A stretch of 35,821 nucleotides of DNA from DATCVR01 sp036566745 (GTDB lineage Bacteria; Actinomycetota; Actinomycetes; Jiangellales; Jiangellaceae), in NCBI GenBank assembly GCA_036566745.1, contig DATCVR010000406.1, forward strand, positions 1-35,821, in the 5' to 3' direction. How positions within the stretch are numbered: position 1 is the first letter of the stretch; every line of letters starts with the position of its first letter. Both the position numbers and the translations under genes were made by a program. The notes below the pieces were generated by a model that did not search any database, was not told the origin of the DNA, and worked only from the letters and a program-made list of their open reading frames with translations. Shown one piece after another: positions 7,685-15,639 of this stretch.

Positions 7685-8620
7685 ATGGCTCTGGGACTTC
7701 CGTCGACGATGCCTGGTGGTGCGAGCACCATCCGCGAGCTGCTGGCGTCCGGGGGCCGGTCGTACTCCTTCGAGTTCTTCCCGCCCAAGACCGAGCGCGG
7801 TGAGCAGCTGTTCTGGAACGCGATCCGCGAGCTCGAAGGGCTTCAGCCCACGTTCGTGTCGGTCACCTACGGCGCCGGCGGGACCACCCGCGACACCACG
7901 GTGCGGATCACCGAGCGGATCGCCACCGAGACCACCCTCACCGCGCTGGGCCACCTGACGGCGGTCGACCACAGCGTCGCCGAGCTGCGTCACGTCGTGG
8001 GTCAGTACGCCGACGCCGGCATCCGCAACATCCTCGCGCTGCGCGGCGACCCGCCGGGCGACCCTCGGGCCGAGTGGACCGCGCACCCCGAGGGATTCAG
8101 CTACGCCGAAGACCTCGTGCGGCTCGTCCGCAGGTCCGGCGACTTCTGCGTGGGCGTGGCGGCGTTCCCGGAGAAGCACCCACGCTCACCCGACCTCGAG
8201 ACCGACGTGCGGTACCTGATCGGCAAGTTCCGGGCCGGCGCCGACTTCGCGATCACCCAGATGTTCTTCCACGCCGACGACTACCTCCGGCTGCGCGACC
8301 GCGTGGTCGCGGCCGGTGGCGAGGCGCCGATCATCCCCGGGATCATGCCGGTCACCAACGTGCGGCAGATCGAGAAATTCGCCGTGCTCTGCGACGCCGA
8401 CTTCCCGGCGGCGCTGGCCGACCGGCTGCACGAGGTCGAGGACGACCCGGACGCCGTGCGGGCCATCGGGGTCGAGGTGGCCACCGAGCTGTGCGAGCGC
8501 CTCCTCGCCGAGGGCGTGCCCGGCCTGCACTTCATCACGCTCAACAAGTCCACGGCCACGCGGGAGATCTACCGCGCGCTCGGCCTCGACTCGCGCGTCG
8601 AGGTCGCCGCTCGGGCATGA
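7685..8620 (+). CDS. metF: Methylenetetrahydrofolate reductase [NAD(P)H]
   Basis: 311 residues. It reduces 5,10-methylene-THF to 5-methyl-THF with FAD, supplying methyl groups for methionine synthesis. The family signature FEFFPPK (29-35, with the catalytic Glu at 30) is followed by VSVTYGAGGTTRD, then ILALRGDPP, ITQMFF and PGIMPVTN, and the C-terminal GLHFITLNKS. Length is normal. The SIMPL-family gene begins 8 nt after the stop, so metF probably heads a three-gene unit with the SIMPL and DUF817 genes. Confidence 0.94.
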   Translation: MALGLPSTMPGGASTIRELLASGGRSYSFEFFPPKTERGEQLFWNAIRELEGLQPTFVSVTYGAGGTTRDTTVRITERIATETTLTALGHLTAVDHSVAELRHVVGQYADAGIRNILALRGDPPGDPRAEWTAHPEGFSYAEDLVRLVRRSGDFCVGVAAFPEKHPRSPDLETDVRYLIGKFRAGADFAITQMFFHADDYLRLRDRVVAAGGEAPIIPGIMPVTNVRQIEKFAVLCDADFPAALADRLHEVEDDPDAVRAIGVEVATELCERLLAEGVPGLHFITLNKSTATREIYRALGLDSRVEVAARA

Positions 8621-8628
8621 TCTGACCC

Positions 8629-9246
8629 ATGACACACACCGGGGTCACCGTCATCGGATCCGGCCGGGCCGCGGCGGCTCCCGACGTCGTCCGCATCGAT
8701 CTCGCCGCCGAGTCCGGTGCGGCCACCGTCCAGACGGCCCTGGGCGCCGCCACCGAAGGGCAGGCCGCGATCCGCACCGCGCTGGTCGCCGACGGCATCG
8801 AGGGCGCCGACCTCCGGACCACCACGACCTCGGTCCATGTCGACTACTCGCCCACCGGCGAGGGGCCGCGCGGCTACGTCGCCCGGCTCGGGTGGTCCGC
8901 CACGGTGCGCGACGTCGCCGCCGCGGGCGGGGTGGTGGCGCGGGCTCTCGACGCGGCCGGCGAGGCCGCTCGCCTCGACGGCATGAGCTTCTCGCACTCC
9001 GACCCGTCGGCCCTCCTCGTGGTCGCGCGGCAGGTCGCCTTCGCCGACGCCCGTGCCAAGGCCGAGCAGTTCGCCGTGCTGGCCGGTCGCACCCTCGGCG
9101 AGGTCGTGCGTGTCGACGAGACCCTGGGCGGCGGTGGGCCGATCCCGGTGTTCCGGGCCCAGGCGGCCTTCGCGGGCGACATGGCAGTCGAGCCCGGCGA
9201 GCAGGAGGTCACCGCCACGGTGACGGTCCGATGGGCCTGGGCCTGA
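8629..9246 (+). CDS. SIMPL (DUF541) domain-containing protein
   Basis: 205 residues matching the SIMPL/DUF541 family: TGVTVIGSGRAAAAPDVVRI at the N-terminus, a central YVARLGWSATVRDV repeat-like strand, and the C-terminal half with ARAKAEQFAVLAGRTLGEVV and a final TATVTVRWAW strand. Family members form oligomeric assemblies; their molecular role is poorly defined. Many homologues are secreted, but this one has no signal peptide and should be cytoplasmic. It starts 8 nt after metF and its last 16 nt overlap the next gene if that starts at 9231. Confidence 0.8.
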   Translation: MTHTGVTVIGSGRAAAAPDVVRIDLAAESGAATVQTALGAATEGQAAIRTALVADGIEGADLRTTTTSVHVDYSPTGEGPRGYVARLGWSATVRDVAAAGGVVARALDAAGEAARLDGMSFSHSDPSALLVVARQVAFADARAKAEQFAVLAGRTLGEVVRVDETLGGGGPIPVFRAQAAFAGDMAVEPGEQEVTATVTVRWAWA

Positions 9247-10133
9247 GAGCGCGGATGCGCCAGCTCCTGCGGTTCGGCCGGGTCCAGGCGCTGTCGTGCC
9301 TGTTTCCGGTGGCGGTGTTCGCCGGGCTCGCGGCGTCGCAGTGGGTGGCGCTGCCTCTCGCGCGGTACGACGCCTTGCTGGTGTACTGCCTGGCCCTGAC
9401 GCTCGGGTTCTGGCTGCTGCGGCTCGAGACCTGGCGCGAGGTACTGGTGATCCTCGGCTTCCACGCGGTCGGACTCGGGCTCGAGCTGTTCAAGGTCCGC
9501 TACGGCTCGTGGTCGTACCCCGGCGACGCGGTGACGAAGATCGGTGGCGTGCCGTTGTTCGCGGGCTTCATGTACGCGGCGGTGGGCAGCTACATCTGCC
9601 AGGCCTGGCGCCGGTTCGACCTGCGGGTGAGCGGGTACCGGCCGGTCCTGACCACGGTGGTGGCGCTGGCGGTCTACGCGAACTTCTTCACCCACCACTG
9701 GATCGCCGACCTCCGGGTGCCGATCGCCGTGGCGTTACTGGTGGTCCTGCGGCGGACGTGGGTGTTCTACACCGTCGGGCCGAGGCGCTACCGGATGCCG
9801 CTGGCGCTGTCGTTCGTGCTGATCGGCTTCTTCCTCTGGCTGGCCGAGAACGCCGGCACGTTCCTCGACGCCTGGACCTACCCCGACCAGGTCGACGTCT
9901 GGCAGCTCGTGCACCCGGCGAAGTTCGGTGCGTGGTCGCTGCTGGTCTGCCTCAGCTTCGTGCTGGTGGCGACCGTGAAGGCGTCCGAGGGCCGGCTCTA
10001 CCACAGTGGCGTGCTGCCCACGGTGGTGCGGCTACGGGCGGTCGACGAGGCCCTCGAAGGTCTCCCGGCTCAGGAACGCCAGCCGGGCACACTTGTCGGG
10101 AAGGTCGATCTCCGGCCCGAGCGCGAATCCTGA
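9231..10133 (+). CDS. DUF817 family integral membrane protein
   Basis: A polytopic membrane protein of about 300 residues with roughly eight hydrophobic helices. Conserved-looking polar spots include LELFKVRYGSWSYPGDA, GVPLFAGFMYAAVGSYICQA, YANFFTHHWIADLR and WLAENAGTFLDAWTYP. These match DUF817, a family of unknown function. Two starts are possible: ATG 9231 (overlapping the SIMPL gene by 16 nt) or ATG 9255. Its last 34 codons (10032-10133) are antisense to the end of the convergent acyltransferase gene and look unlike a membrane-protein tail. The frame probably reads through for lack of an earlier stop. Confidence 0.75.
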   Translation: MGLGLRARMRQLLRFGRVQALSCLFPVAVFAGLAASQWVALPLARYDALLVYCLALTLGFWLLRLETWREVLVILGFHAVGLGLELFKVRYGSWSYPGDAVTKIGGVPLFAGFMYAAVGSYICQAWRRFDLRVSGYRPVLTTVVALAVYANFFTHHWIADLRVPIAVALLVVLRRTWVFYTVGPRRYRMPLALSFVLIGFFLWLAENAGTFLDAWTYPDQVDVWQLVHPAKFGAWSLLVCLSFVLVATVKASEGRLYHSGVLPTVVRLRAVDEALEGLPAQERQPGTLVGKVDLRPERES

Positions 10134-10616
10134 GCGCCGCATCCGCTCGATCGCCTTGTCGTTGCGGGCGTCGGGCTCGACGACCACCCGGCGCCGGGCC
10201 GGATCGGCCAGCAGGAACGTCAGGAACGCCGTGAACAGCGCTGCGGTGAACCCGCGCTGCGGCTCGCGGGCGGGCCCGACCAGGAAGTGCGCGCCGATGT
10301 CGCCGGGCTCGACGTCATAGCACTCACCGACCGGGTCGGCGGCCGGCTCGTAGCTCTGGAACAGTGCCACCGGCTCGTCGCCGCGCAACAGCAGGTAGGC
10401 GTGGTGGGTGTCGAGGGAGTCGAGGTACGCGTAGATCTCCAGGACGCGCTCGCGGGTGGCGTCGCCCATGCCCCAGAACCGGGCGCGCGGCTGGGTGACC
10501 CAGTCGTGGATCAGGTCGGCGTCGCGGGCGGGGTCGACCCGGACGACGCGGACCGTCCCGAAGCCGTCGACCACCTGCTCGTGGACGATGTCGCGGGTGG
10601 CGGGTTCAGTGGTCAT
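10032..10616 (-). CDS. GNAT acyltransferase of the siderophore DesC/AlcB/MbtK type
   Basis: 194 residues of the acyltransferase family used in hydroxamate siderophore synthesis. These enzymes N-acylate an N-hydroxylated diamine or lysine using acyl-CoA. Diagnostic features are PRARFWGMGD near the N-terminus, YDVEPGDIGAHFLVGP (acyl-CoA pocket with conserved His), then RRVVVEPDARNDKAIERMRR and the GF-x-LG-EIDLP strand. The start is ATG 10616, which overlaps the end of the upstream hydrolase by 11 nt, so translation is probably coupled. No NIS synthetase, N-hydroxylase or decarboxylase gene lies in the window. The protein may serve an unlinked pathway or modify a scavenged siderophore. Confidence 0.8.
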   Translation of the reverse strand: MTTEPATRDIVHEQVVDGFGTVRVVRVDPARDADLIHDWVTQPRARFWGMGDATRERVLEIYAYLDSLDTHHAYLLLRGDEPVALFQSYEPAADPVGECYDVEPGDIGAHFLVGPAREPQRGFTAALFTAFLTFLLADPARRRVVVEPDARNDKAIERMRRSGFALGPEIDLPDKCARLAFLSRETFEGLVDRP

Positions 10617-12735
10617 GTCGCTCCTCGCTGAGAAGGTTCCAGTCGGTGACCACGGGCACGAGATCGCCGCGCAGCCACGGGGCCAGCTGGTCGTGATGGT
10701 GAGGGTCGGAGTGGATCCCCGAGGCGCCCAACGGCACCACCCAGAGGCTGTCGTCGCGCCGGCCGAGGTCCCAGACATAGCGCGCCGCCGGGCCTCGCAT
10801 CACGGTGTCGACGAGCCCGGGGATCGTGGACGTGGACAGCACGCAGTCGTGGTCGCCGGACACGGACGGGCTCGGGGACGGGCCGGGCTCGGGGACGGGT
10901 CGGTGCGGGCCGGGGCCGGCCGGCGTGCTCGGCTCGGGTGGCTTCGGCGGCTCCGCCCGCCACAGGGTGAGTCGGTGCGTCTTTCCCCACGACGCCGGGT
11001 TCGCCGCCTCTGCCGCCACCTGCTCGACCGCGGCCCGGACCTCGGCGGCCGCCTCGACGCCGGGTAGCGCGCCGGTGGTGAGGAAGTGTTCGAGGGCGAA
11101 GGCGACCCGCGGGGCCAGCGCCAGCCACGGCCGAAAGACCCCGGGATCGGGGGCGTGCCCGGGTCGCTCCTCCGGCTCGTCCAGCGGCGCCAGCGTCGGA
11201 TGGGCGGCGAGCCGGCGCACGACGGCGGACCGGAGAGCACCGAAGGTGGCCGCGCCACCGCTGTCGGCGTCCATCCGGCGGTCCCAGTTCAGGAGACGGC
11301 CTCGGAGCCGTTCGCCCTCTGGGGACAGCCCGTCCAGACCGGCCACGAGGTCGATCAACGGCGCGGCGGAGCCGAGGAAGGTGTCACCGAGGACGTCTGC
11401 CTGGTCCTTCGCCGACCATGGCCATCCGCTGGAGAGGAGGTGGTGGATCCGTCTCGCCCGGTGCGGCGCCGCGAACTCGACGCCCAGCGGCGCGGCGAGC
11501 CCGCGTTCGTTCGCCATCACGGCGACGCCGTCCACCGGCGCGTGCGGCAGCGGGTCGTGCCACTCGCGCCACTCGTGGGCGGAGTCCCAGCCGGGGACCA
11601 CGCGCAGGCCGTTGTCCGCATGGCGCAGGGGCACCCTCCCGGCCACCCGGTGGAGGAGCCCTCCGTCGACATCGGCCGCCATGACCACGTTGACCGGCTC
11701 GACCCATCGGTCGAACGCGCGGTCGACGTCGGCCACGGTGGCGGCGCGCAGTAGGGCCGGCACGGCGGCGAAGCCCAGCTCGCTGGTGACCCGTGGCGGG
11801 CATCGGAGGCTGATCGCGTCCGGGTCGTCGGGGCCGCCGATCACGACCGGCCCCCGATCGGTCACGATCACCTCGACCTCGACCGGTTCGGCGCCGGCGA
11901 CCTCGACGGTCTCGCGGTGCGACGTCGCCTCGCGCCAGCCGTCGGGGCCGTACGCCTCGACCACCGCGCCCCGGCGGCGGAGCCGTTCGCGGTAGAGGTC
12001 CTGGTAGTCGGCCATCGCGTTGGTGATGGCCCAGGCGACCCTGCCGGTGTGTCCGAAGTGGGCGATGCCGGGCACACCGGGGACCGCCAGGCCGATCACG
12101 TCGAACTCGGGACAGGCCAGATGGATCTGCTGGTAGAAGCCCGGGTCCTCGAGGAAGCGGTGCGGATCGCCGGCGAGGAGCGGCGCCCCGGTGACCGTGC
12201 GCTCGCCGCCGATCAGCCAGCCGTTGCTCCCGGAGGACGCTGGTCCGTCCGTGGCGAACAGGCTGATCGCGTCGTCGCCAAGGTGCCGGGCGACCTTCTC
12301 GCGCCACAGCTTGGTGGGGAATCCGGCGAAGAGCACATGCGCCGCCAGCCAGACGCCCAGGGGAGTCCACGGTCTCCAGCGTCCCGGTGCCAGTCCGGCG
12401 GCGGCGAACTCCGGCGCGCGCCGTGCGCCTTGCTCCAGGCCGGCCTCGACACCGTCCACGTAGGCGACCACCCAGGCCGCGGTGTCGTCGTCGAGGGCTT
12501 CGAAGCAGCGCCGCGCGGTGTCGTCGAGCCGGGCCTGACGGGAGAACCGGTCCCAGCCCAGCGCGTCCGGCCCCAGGAAGGCAGCGCTGGTGCCCTCGAC
12601 GCGGTGCCGCTCGACCTCGATCTGCCAGGCACGGTCGACAGCGGCGTTCCGGCCCTGGGCGAAGGCGAGCTCGAGTACGTCATCGGCCCGCAAGTGCGGG
12701 ATTCCCCAGGCGTCCCGGAAGACCTCGGCGCTCAC
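10606..12735 (-). CDS. Penicillin acylase family Ntn-hydrolase, iron-box controlled (DesG-like)
   Basis: 709 residues of the penicillin amidase family. These precursors cleave themselves to expose a catalytic serine and then hydrolyse or transfer N-acyl groups. The N-terminus reads VFRDAWGIPHLRADD. The expected nucleophile is S170 in SSGSNGWLIGG, followed by LAGDPH (188-193). GHTGRVAWAITNAMADYQDLY (228-248) carries the oxyanion-type Asn, N239. There is no signal peptide, unlike classical secreted penicillin acylases, so it is probably cytoplasmic. A long Pro/Ser-rich insert interrupts the C-terminal part after WGKTHRLTLWRAEPP. The start is GTG 12735 with GAAAGAGG upstream; an iron box lies 14 nt upstream. 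Streptomyces desferrioxamine clusters carry a comparable gene (desG). The substrate here is unknown. Confidence 0.85.
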   Translation of the reverse strand: MSAEVFRDAWGIPHLRADDVLELAFAQGRNAAVDRAWQIEVERHRVEGTSAAFLGPDALGWDRFSRQARLDDTARRCFEALDDDTAAWVVAYVDGVEAGLEQGARRAPEFAAAGLAPGRWRPWTPLGVWLAAHVLFAGFPTKLWREKVARHLGDDAISLFATDGPASSGSNGWLIGGERTVTGAPLLAGDPHRFLEDPGFYQQIHLACPEFDVIGLAVPGVPGIAHFGHTGRVAWAITNAMADYQDLYRERLRRRGAVVEAYGPDGWREATSHRETVEVAGAEPVEVEVIVTDRGPVVIGGPDDPDAISLRCPPRVTSELGFAAVPALLRAATVADVDRAFDRWVEPVNVVMAADVDGGLLHRVAGRVPLRHADNGLRVVPGWDSAHEWREWHDPLPHAPVDGVAVMANERGLAAPLGVEFAAPHRARRIHHLLSSGWPWSAKDQADVLGDTFLGSAAPLIDLVAGLDGLSPEGERLRGRLLNWDRRMDADSGGAATFGALRSAVVRRLAAHPTLAPLDEPEERPGHAPDPGVFRPWLALAPRVAFALEHFLTTGALPGVEAAAEVRAAVEQVAAEAANPASWGKTHRLTLWRAEPPKPPEPSTPAGPGPHRPVPEPGPSPSPSVSGDHDCVLSTSTIPGLVDTVMRGPAARYVWDLGRRDDSLWVVPLGASGIHSDPHHHDQLAPWLRGDLVPVVTDWNLLSEERHDH

Positions 12736-12748
12736 GCATCCTCTTTCA

Positions 12749-12771
12749 TTAGGTTAGGCTGCGCTAACTTA
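12749..12771. promoter_or_regulatory. Iron box (DmdR/IdeR/DtxR-type operator)
   Basis: Half-sites TTAGGTTAG and CTAACTTA lie head to head in the 74-nt gap between the divergent hydrolase and siderophore-interacting protein genes. They read as two overlapping 19-bp boxes offset by 5-6 bp, close to the actinobacterial consensus TTAGGTTAGGCTAACCTAA. DtxR-family repressors bind such sites with Fe(II). The box lies near both start codons and should repress both transcription units when iron is plentiful. Confidence 0.85.
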
Positions 12772-12809
12772 TCGGTCGGGATCGGCGCGGAGCAAGTCGG
12801 AGGAACGGC

Positions 12810-13535
12810 ATGGGGCATGGCTGGGAGGGAGTGGTCCTCAAGCTGCTGCGGGGTAGGGACTACGTGTTCACCGTCACCGGAGCCGAGCAGGTCACCGATC
12901 ATTTCCGCAGGGTGAACCTCAGCGACGGGGGCATGCTGAAGGACTGTGGCGTGCATCCCACGATGTGGGTTCGCCTGTGGTTCCAGAATGCCGGCAAGCC
13001 GCACCAGCGGGCCTACACGGTGGTCGATCCCGACGCCGAGGCCGGGACGTTCAGCCTGGAGTTCGCCCTGCACGACGGGTGCGCCAGCGACTGGGCGCGC
13101 AGCGCGGTCGCGGGCGACCTGATCGAGGCCACGGTGCAGGGGACCGGGTTCGAGCTGCCCGACCCGTTGCCTCCGCGGCTCCTCGTGCTCGGCGACCCCG
13201 CGTCGTTGCCGGCCATCGACTCGCTGCTCGCGGCGACCGATCGGCTGCCGGCGACGATCTGGTTCGAGACCACGCACGAGTCCGACGAGAAGCTGTCGCC
13301 GCGGCTGGATCCCGATCTGCACGACCTGCGCCGGGTGCCTCGGCGCGATCAGGGCGCGTACCTCGTCTCGGAGGTCATGGCGGCGATGCCCGGACTGATC
13401 GGCGATCCCGCAGGCGCATTCGTCTGGATCGCGTGCGACACCGCCACCACGCGGGCGCTGACCTCGTATGTCTGCAAGGAACTCGGGGTGCCGAGGAAGC
13501 GGGTCGATGCCCTGGGGTACTGGCGCCCACGCTGA
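12810..13535 (+). CDS. Siderophore-interacting protein (ViuB/DesF-like FAD reductase)
   Basis: 241 residues of the siderophore-interacting flavoprotein family, which releases iron from imported ferric siderophores by reducing it with NAD(P)H through FAD. The FAD-binding stretch is QRAYTVVDPDAEAGTFSLEF, followed by HDGCASDWARSAVAGD. The C-terminal NAD(P)H-like domain includes LLVLGDPASLPAI, FVWIACDTATTRAL and VDALGYWRPR, the family's usual ending. RBS CGGAGGA lies 6-12 nt before ATG 12810. The gene diverges from the hydrolase-acyltransferase operon across the iron box and should be induced by iron shortage. Confidence 0.92.
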   Translation: MGHGWEGVVLKLLRGRDYVFTVTGAEQVTDHFRRVNLSDGGMLKDCGVHPTMWVRLWFQNAGKPHQRAYTVVDPDAEAGTFSLEFALHDGCASDWARSAVAGDLIEATVQGTGFELPDPLPPRLLVLGDPASLPAIDSLLAATDRLPATIWFETTHESDEKLSPRLDPDLHDLRRVPRRDQGAYLVSEVMAAMPGLIGDPAGAFVWIACDTATTRALTSYVCKELGVPRKRVDALGYWRPR

Positions 13536-13567
13536 GCCGGCACTGAGCGGGCGATGGATCGGCGTGT

Positions 13568-15001
13568 TCAGGCTCGCCCCACGAGGTCGGCCACGATCCG
13601 CGCCGAGGCCACCGCGAGGGGCAGGTTCGCGCCCGGATGGGTGGCTGCTCCGGCGAGGAACAGCCCGCGTACGGGTGAGCGGTTGCCCGGACGGTTGCGG
13701 ACGGCGCCCGTCCCCAGCCACGACGTCCCGTAGATCCGCCCGCCCGGCGCACCGAGGTCGCGCTCGAGGTCATGGGGGGTGCGGAGGGCGACGGTGTGGG
13801 CGTCTGTTCGCAGGTCGAGCCCACGCGCGGCAAAGGCGTCGAGGACTGCGGCGGCGTGGGCTTCGGCGACGCCCGGCGCGGTCCAGTCGGTCTCGCCGGC
13901 GGCACTGCCGTGCGGCGCGCAGTCGACGTGCACGACGCCGGGGGTAGCGCAGGGAGTGGCGCCGGTGGCGGCGTCCGGGCTCGCGGCGGCCGTGGCGAAG
14001 ACCGCCGTGGGGGTGGCGGCCTCGGGCGTCAGCACCGTGCGGCAGGGCACGCCGGGCGGTGGCGGGCCGTCCACCGCGAGCATGATCGTGAGTGTGGAAC
14101 GCCCGGGGAGTGGCGGGCCGGCGAGCCTGCGGGTGGACCGACCGGGCGTGAGGTCGCGGTAGAGGGCCTGGGTGCTGACCGTGGACACCACCACGTCGGC
14201 GTCGATCGTCCGGCCGTCGTCGAGCCCCACACCGGTCACGCGTCCGGAGTCGACGACGACCCGGGCGACCGCCTGTCCGGTGACGATCGTCGCGCGGCGC
14301 TCGACCGCTCGGCGTCGCAGTGCCTCGACGAGGACCGGCAGGCCGCCGTCCACCGTCCACGACCCGAAGGTGCGCTCGGCGTAGGCGAGGACGGCGACCG
14401 CTGCCGGCGAATGCGCGGGGTCGGCGCCGATGCCGGCCGCGTAGGTGTCGAGGAGTGCTCGCAAGCGCGGGTCGCTCAGGTGCCGCTCGCCGAACTCGCG
14501 CAATGTGCCGGACCGGGTGGCGGGGGAGCGGCCCAGGGTGAGCCGGGCGGCGTCGGCCGCGGAGAACTCGACGTCGACGATGCGCGGGCGAACGACCTCC
14601 CAGAGGGCGCCGGCGGTGCGCAGCATAACGTCCCACTCGTGGGCGGCCTGGGCGCCGAACGCGCTGGTCATGGCCTCGATGGTGGCGCCACGGGAGGCGT
14701 TGGGCAGGTCGAGGACGGTCCCGTCGGCGAACAGGTGGCGCGCGACCGGGTCGACGGGGACGAGGTCGAGCTCGCGTTCCAGGGGTCGCCCGGTCTTGCG
14801 GAAGAGGTCGCGCAGGACTGCCGGCAGGCTGAATGTGGTGGCCCCGAGCTCGAAGGTGAGACCGTCGGCGACCGTGGTGGCCACCTGCCCGCCCAAGCGG
14901 TCGGCGCGCTCGATCACGGTGACGGCGTGCCCGAAGTCGGCGAGCCGGGCGGCGCTCGCCAGCCCGGCCACCCCGGCGCCGATCACCGCCACGCGTGCCA
15001 C
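13568..15001 (-). CDS. CrtI-type FAD-dependent oxidoreductase (phytoene desaturase family)
   Basis: 477 residues. An N-terminal FAD-binding fold (VAVIGAGVAGLASAARL, then VIERADRLGGQ, residues 4-39) and the C-terminal FAD motif GLFLAGAATHPGANLPLAVA identify the CrtI/CrtN/CrtO-like superfamily. These enzymes desaturate, isomerise or oxidise carotenoids, but many actinobacterial members have no proven substrate. No phytoene synthase or cyclase is in the window; the only prenyl-chain gene is the synthase at 6330-7508. I therefore leave the substrate open. The start is a GTG (15001) with TAGGCT 8 nt upstream, suggesting a leaderless mRNA. It converges on the siderophore-interacting gene. Confidence 0.8.
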   Translation of the reverse strand: MARVAVIGAGVAGLASAARLADFGHAVTVIERADRLGGQVATTVADGLTFELGATTFSLPAVLRDLFRKTGRPLERELDLVPVDPVARHLFADGTVLDLPNASRGATIEAMTSAFGAQAAHEWDVMLRTAGALWEVVRPRIVDVEFSAADAARLTLGRSPATRSGTLREFGERHLSDPRLRALLDTYAAGIGADPAHSPAAVAVLAYAERTFGSWTVDGGLPVLVEALRRRAVERRATIVTGQAVARVVVDSGRVTGVGLDDGRTIDADVVVSTVSTQALYRDLTPGRSTRRLAGPPLPGRSTLTIMLAVDGPPPPGVPCRTVLTPEAATPTAVFATAAASPDAATGATPCATPGVVHVDCAPHGSAAGETDWTAPGVAEAHAAAVLDAFAARGLDLRTDAHTVALRTPHDLERDLGAPGGRIYGTSWLGTGAVRNRPGNRSPVRGLFLAGAATHPGANLPLAVASARIVADLVGRA

Positions 15002-15009
15002 GAGGGCCG

Positions 15010-15015
15010 AGCCTA
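15010..15015 (-). promoter_or_regulatory. Putative -10 element for leaderless desaturase transcript
   Basis: TAGGCT on the minus strand, eight nucleotides before GTG 15001. No Shine-Dalgarno sequence precedes the start. Confidence 0.35.
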
Positions 15016-15057
15016 GAGCGTGAGCGTGGGCGTGGAGTGGGTGCCTGCCGCGCTGTG

Positions 15058-15552
15058 TCAGGCCTCGACGTCGACCGGGGTGGCGCCGGTGATCCGGACC
15101 AACTCGGTGTAGGTGGTGGGGAAGACCGTGTGGGGGTGCCCCGCGGCGGCCCAGATGGTGGGGTGACGCTCGAGCCAGCGGTCGATGAGTGTGGTGACCG
15201 GGGCGGGGTGGCCCAGCGGAGCGACGCCGCCGATGGGTTGGCCGGTGTGGGTGCGGACGAAGTCGGGAGTGGCACGGCCGACCCGGGCGGCCCCGACCGC
15301 GGCGGCGAGCAGAGTCGTGTCGGCGCGGTGGGCGCCGCTGGTGAGGACCAGCAGGGGCGCGCCGTCGGCGTCGAAGACCAGCGAGTTGGCGATGGCCCCG
15401 ACGTCGCAGCCGAGCGCGGCGGCGGCAGCGGCGGCCGTGGGCGCGGAATCGGCGAGCGCGACGATCTCGGGTGTGATCCCGGCGGCGCTCAGGGCGGCCT
15501 CGACACGGCGCACATTCGGGTGGTCGAGGACGGCGTTGGAGGTCTCGGTCAC
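15058..15552 (-). CDS. YbaK/EbsC family aminoacyl-tRNA deacylase-like protein
   Basis: 164 residues of the YbaK/ProX fold, whose members hydrolyse mischarged tRNAs such as Cys- or Ala-tRNA(Pro). Visible features are HPNVRRVEAALSAAG, the Ala-rich helix ending LGCDVGAIANSLVF (K is often found at this Asn position in active YbaK), VGAARVGRATPDFV, and GQPIGGVAPLGHP, the family's conserved Gly-rich loop. The start is taken as GTG 15552, since the family starts here and TAAGCT lies 8 nt upstream. A longer frame to 15624 would run into the divergent promoter and SOS box. It is divergent from the HEPN gene. Confidence 0.82.
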   Translation of the reverse strand: MTETSNAVLDHPNVRRVEAALSAAGITPEIVALADSAPTAAAAAAALGCDVGAIANSLVFDADGAPLLVLTSGAHRADTTLLAAAVGAARVGRATPDFVRTHTGQPIGGVAPLGHPAPVTTLIDRWLERHPTIWAAAGHPHTVFPTTYTELVRITGATPVDVEA

Positions 15553-15560
15553 GGGGGTCG

Positions 15561-15566
15561 AGCTTA
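15561..15566 (-). promoter_or_regulatory. Putative -10 element for leaderless YbaK transcript
   Basis: TAAGCT on the minus strand, eight nucleotides before GTG 15552. It supports that start over the upstream ATG at 15624. Confidence 0.3.
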
Positions 15567-15581
15567 GCGCGGAAACGAGGC

Positions 15582-15610
15582 TTGACGGTGTGTCCGAGGG
15601 TGGGTGTACT
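15582..15610 (+). promoter_or_regulatory. SigA-type promoter of the HEPN gene
   Basis: -35 TTGACG (15582-15587), 17-nt spacer, -10 TGTACT (15605-15610). The predicted start of transcription, around 15617, lies just before the SOS box. This is the clearest -35/-10 pair I found in the window. Confidence 0.6.
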
Positions 15611-15623
15611 GTCGATTCAGACA

Positions 15624-15639
15624 TCGAACAACCGTTCGA
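15624..15639. promoter_or_regulatory. LexA-binding SOS box
   Basis: TCGAACAACCGTTCGA is a perfect match to the mycobacterial/actinobacterial LexA consensus TCGAAC(N4)GTTCGA. It lies 13 nt downstream of the -10 hexamer and 21 nt before the HEPN gene's start codon. There LexA would block transcription or early elongation until DNA damage inactivates it. Confidence 0.8.

Noticed and set aside
13772..15016. Plus-strand open frame of 414 codons opposite the CrtI-type gene
   Set aside because: No recognisable motif, and the minus-strand frame has both FAD motifs.
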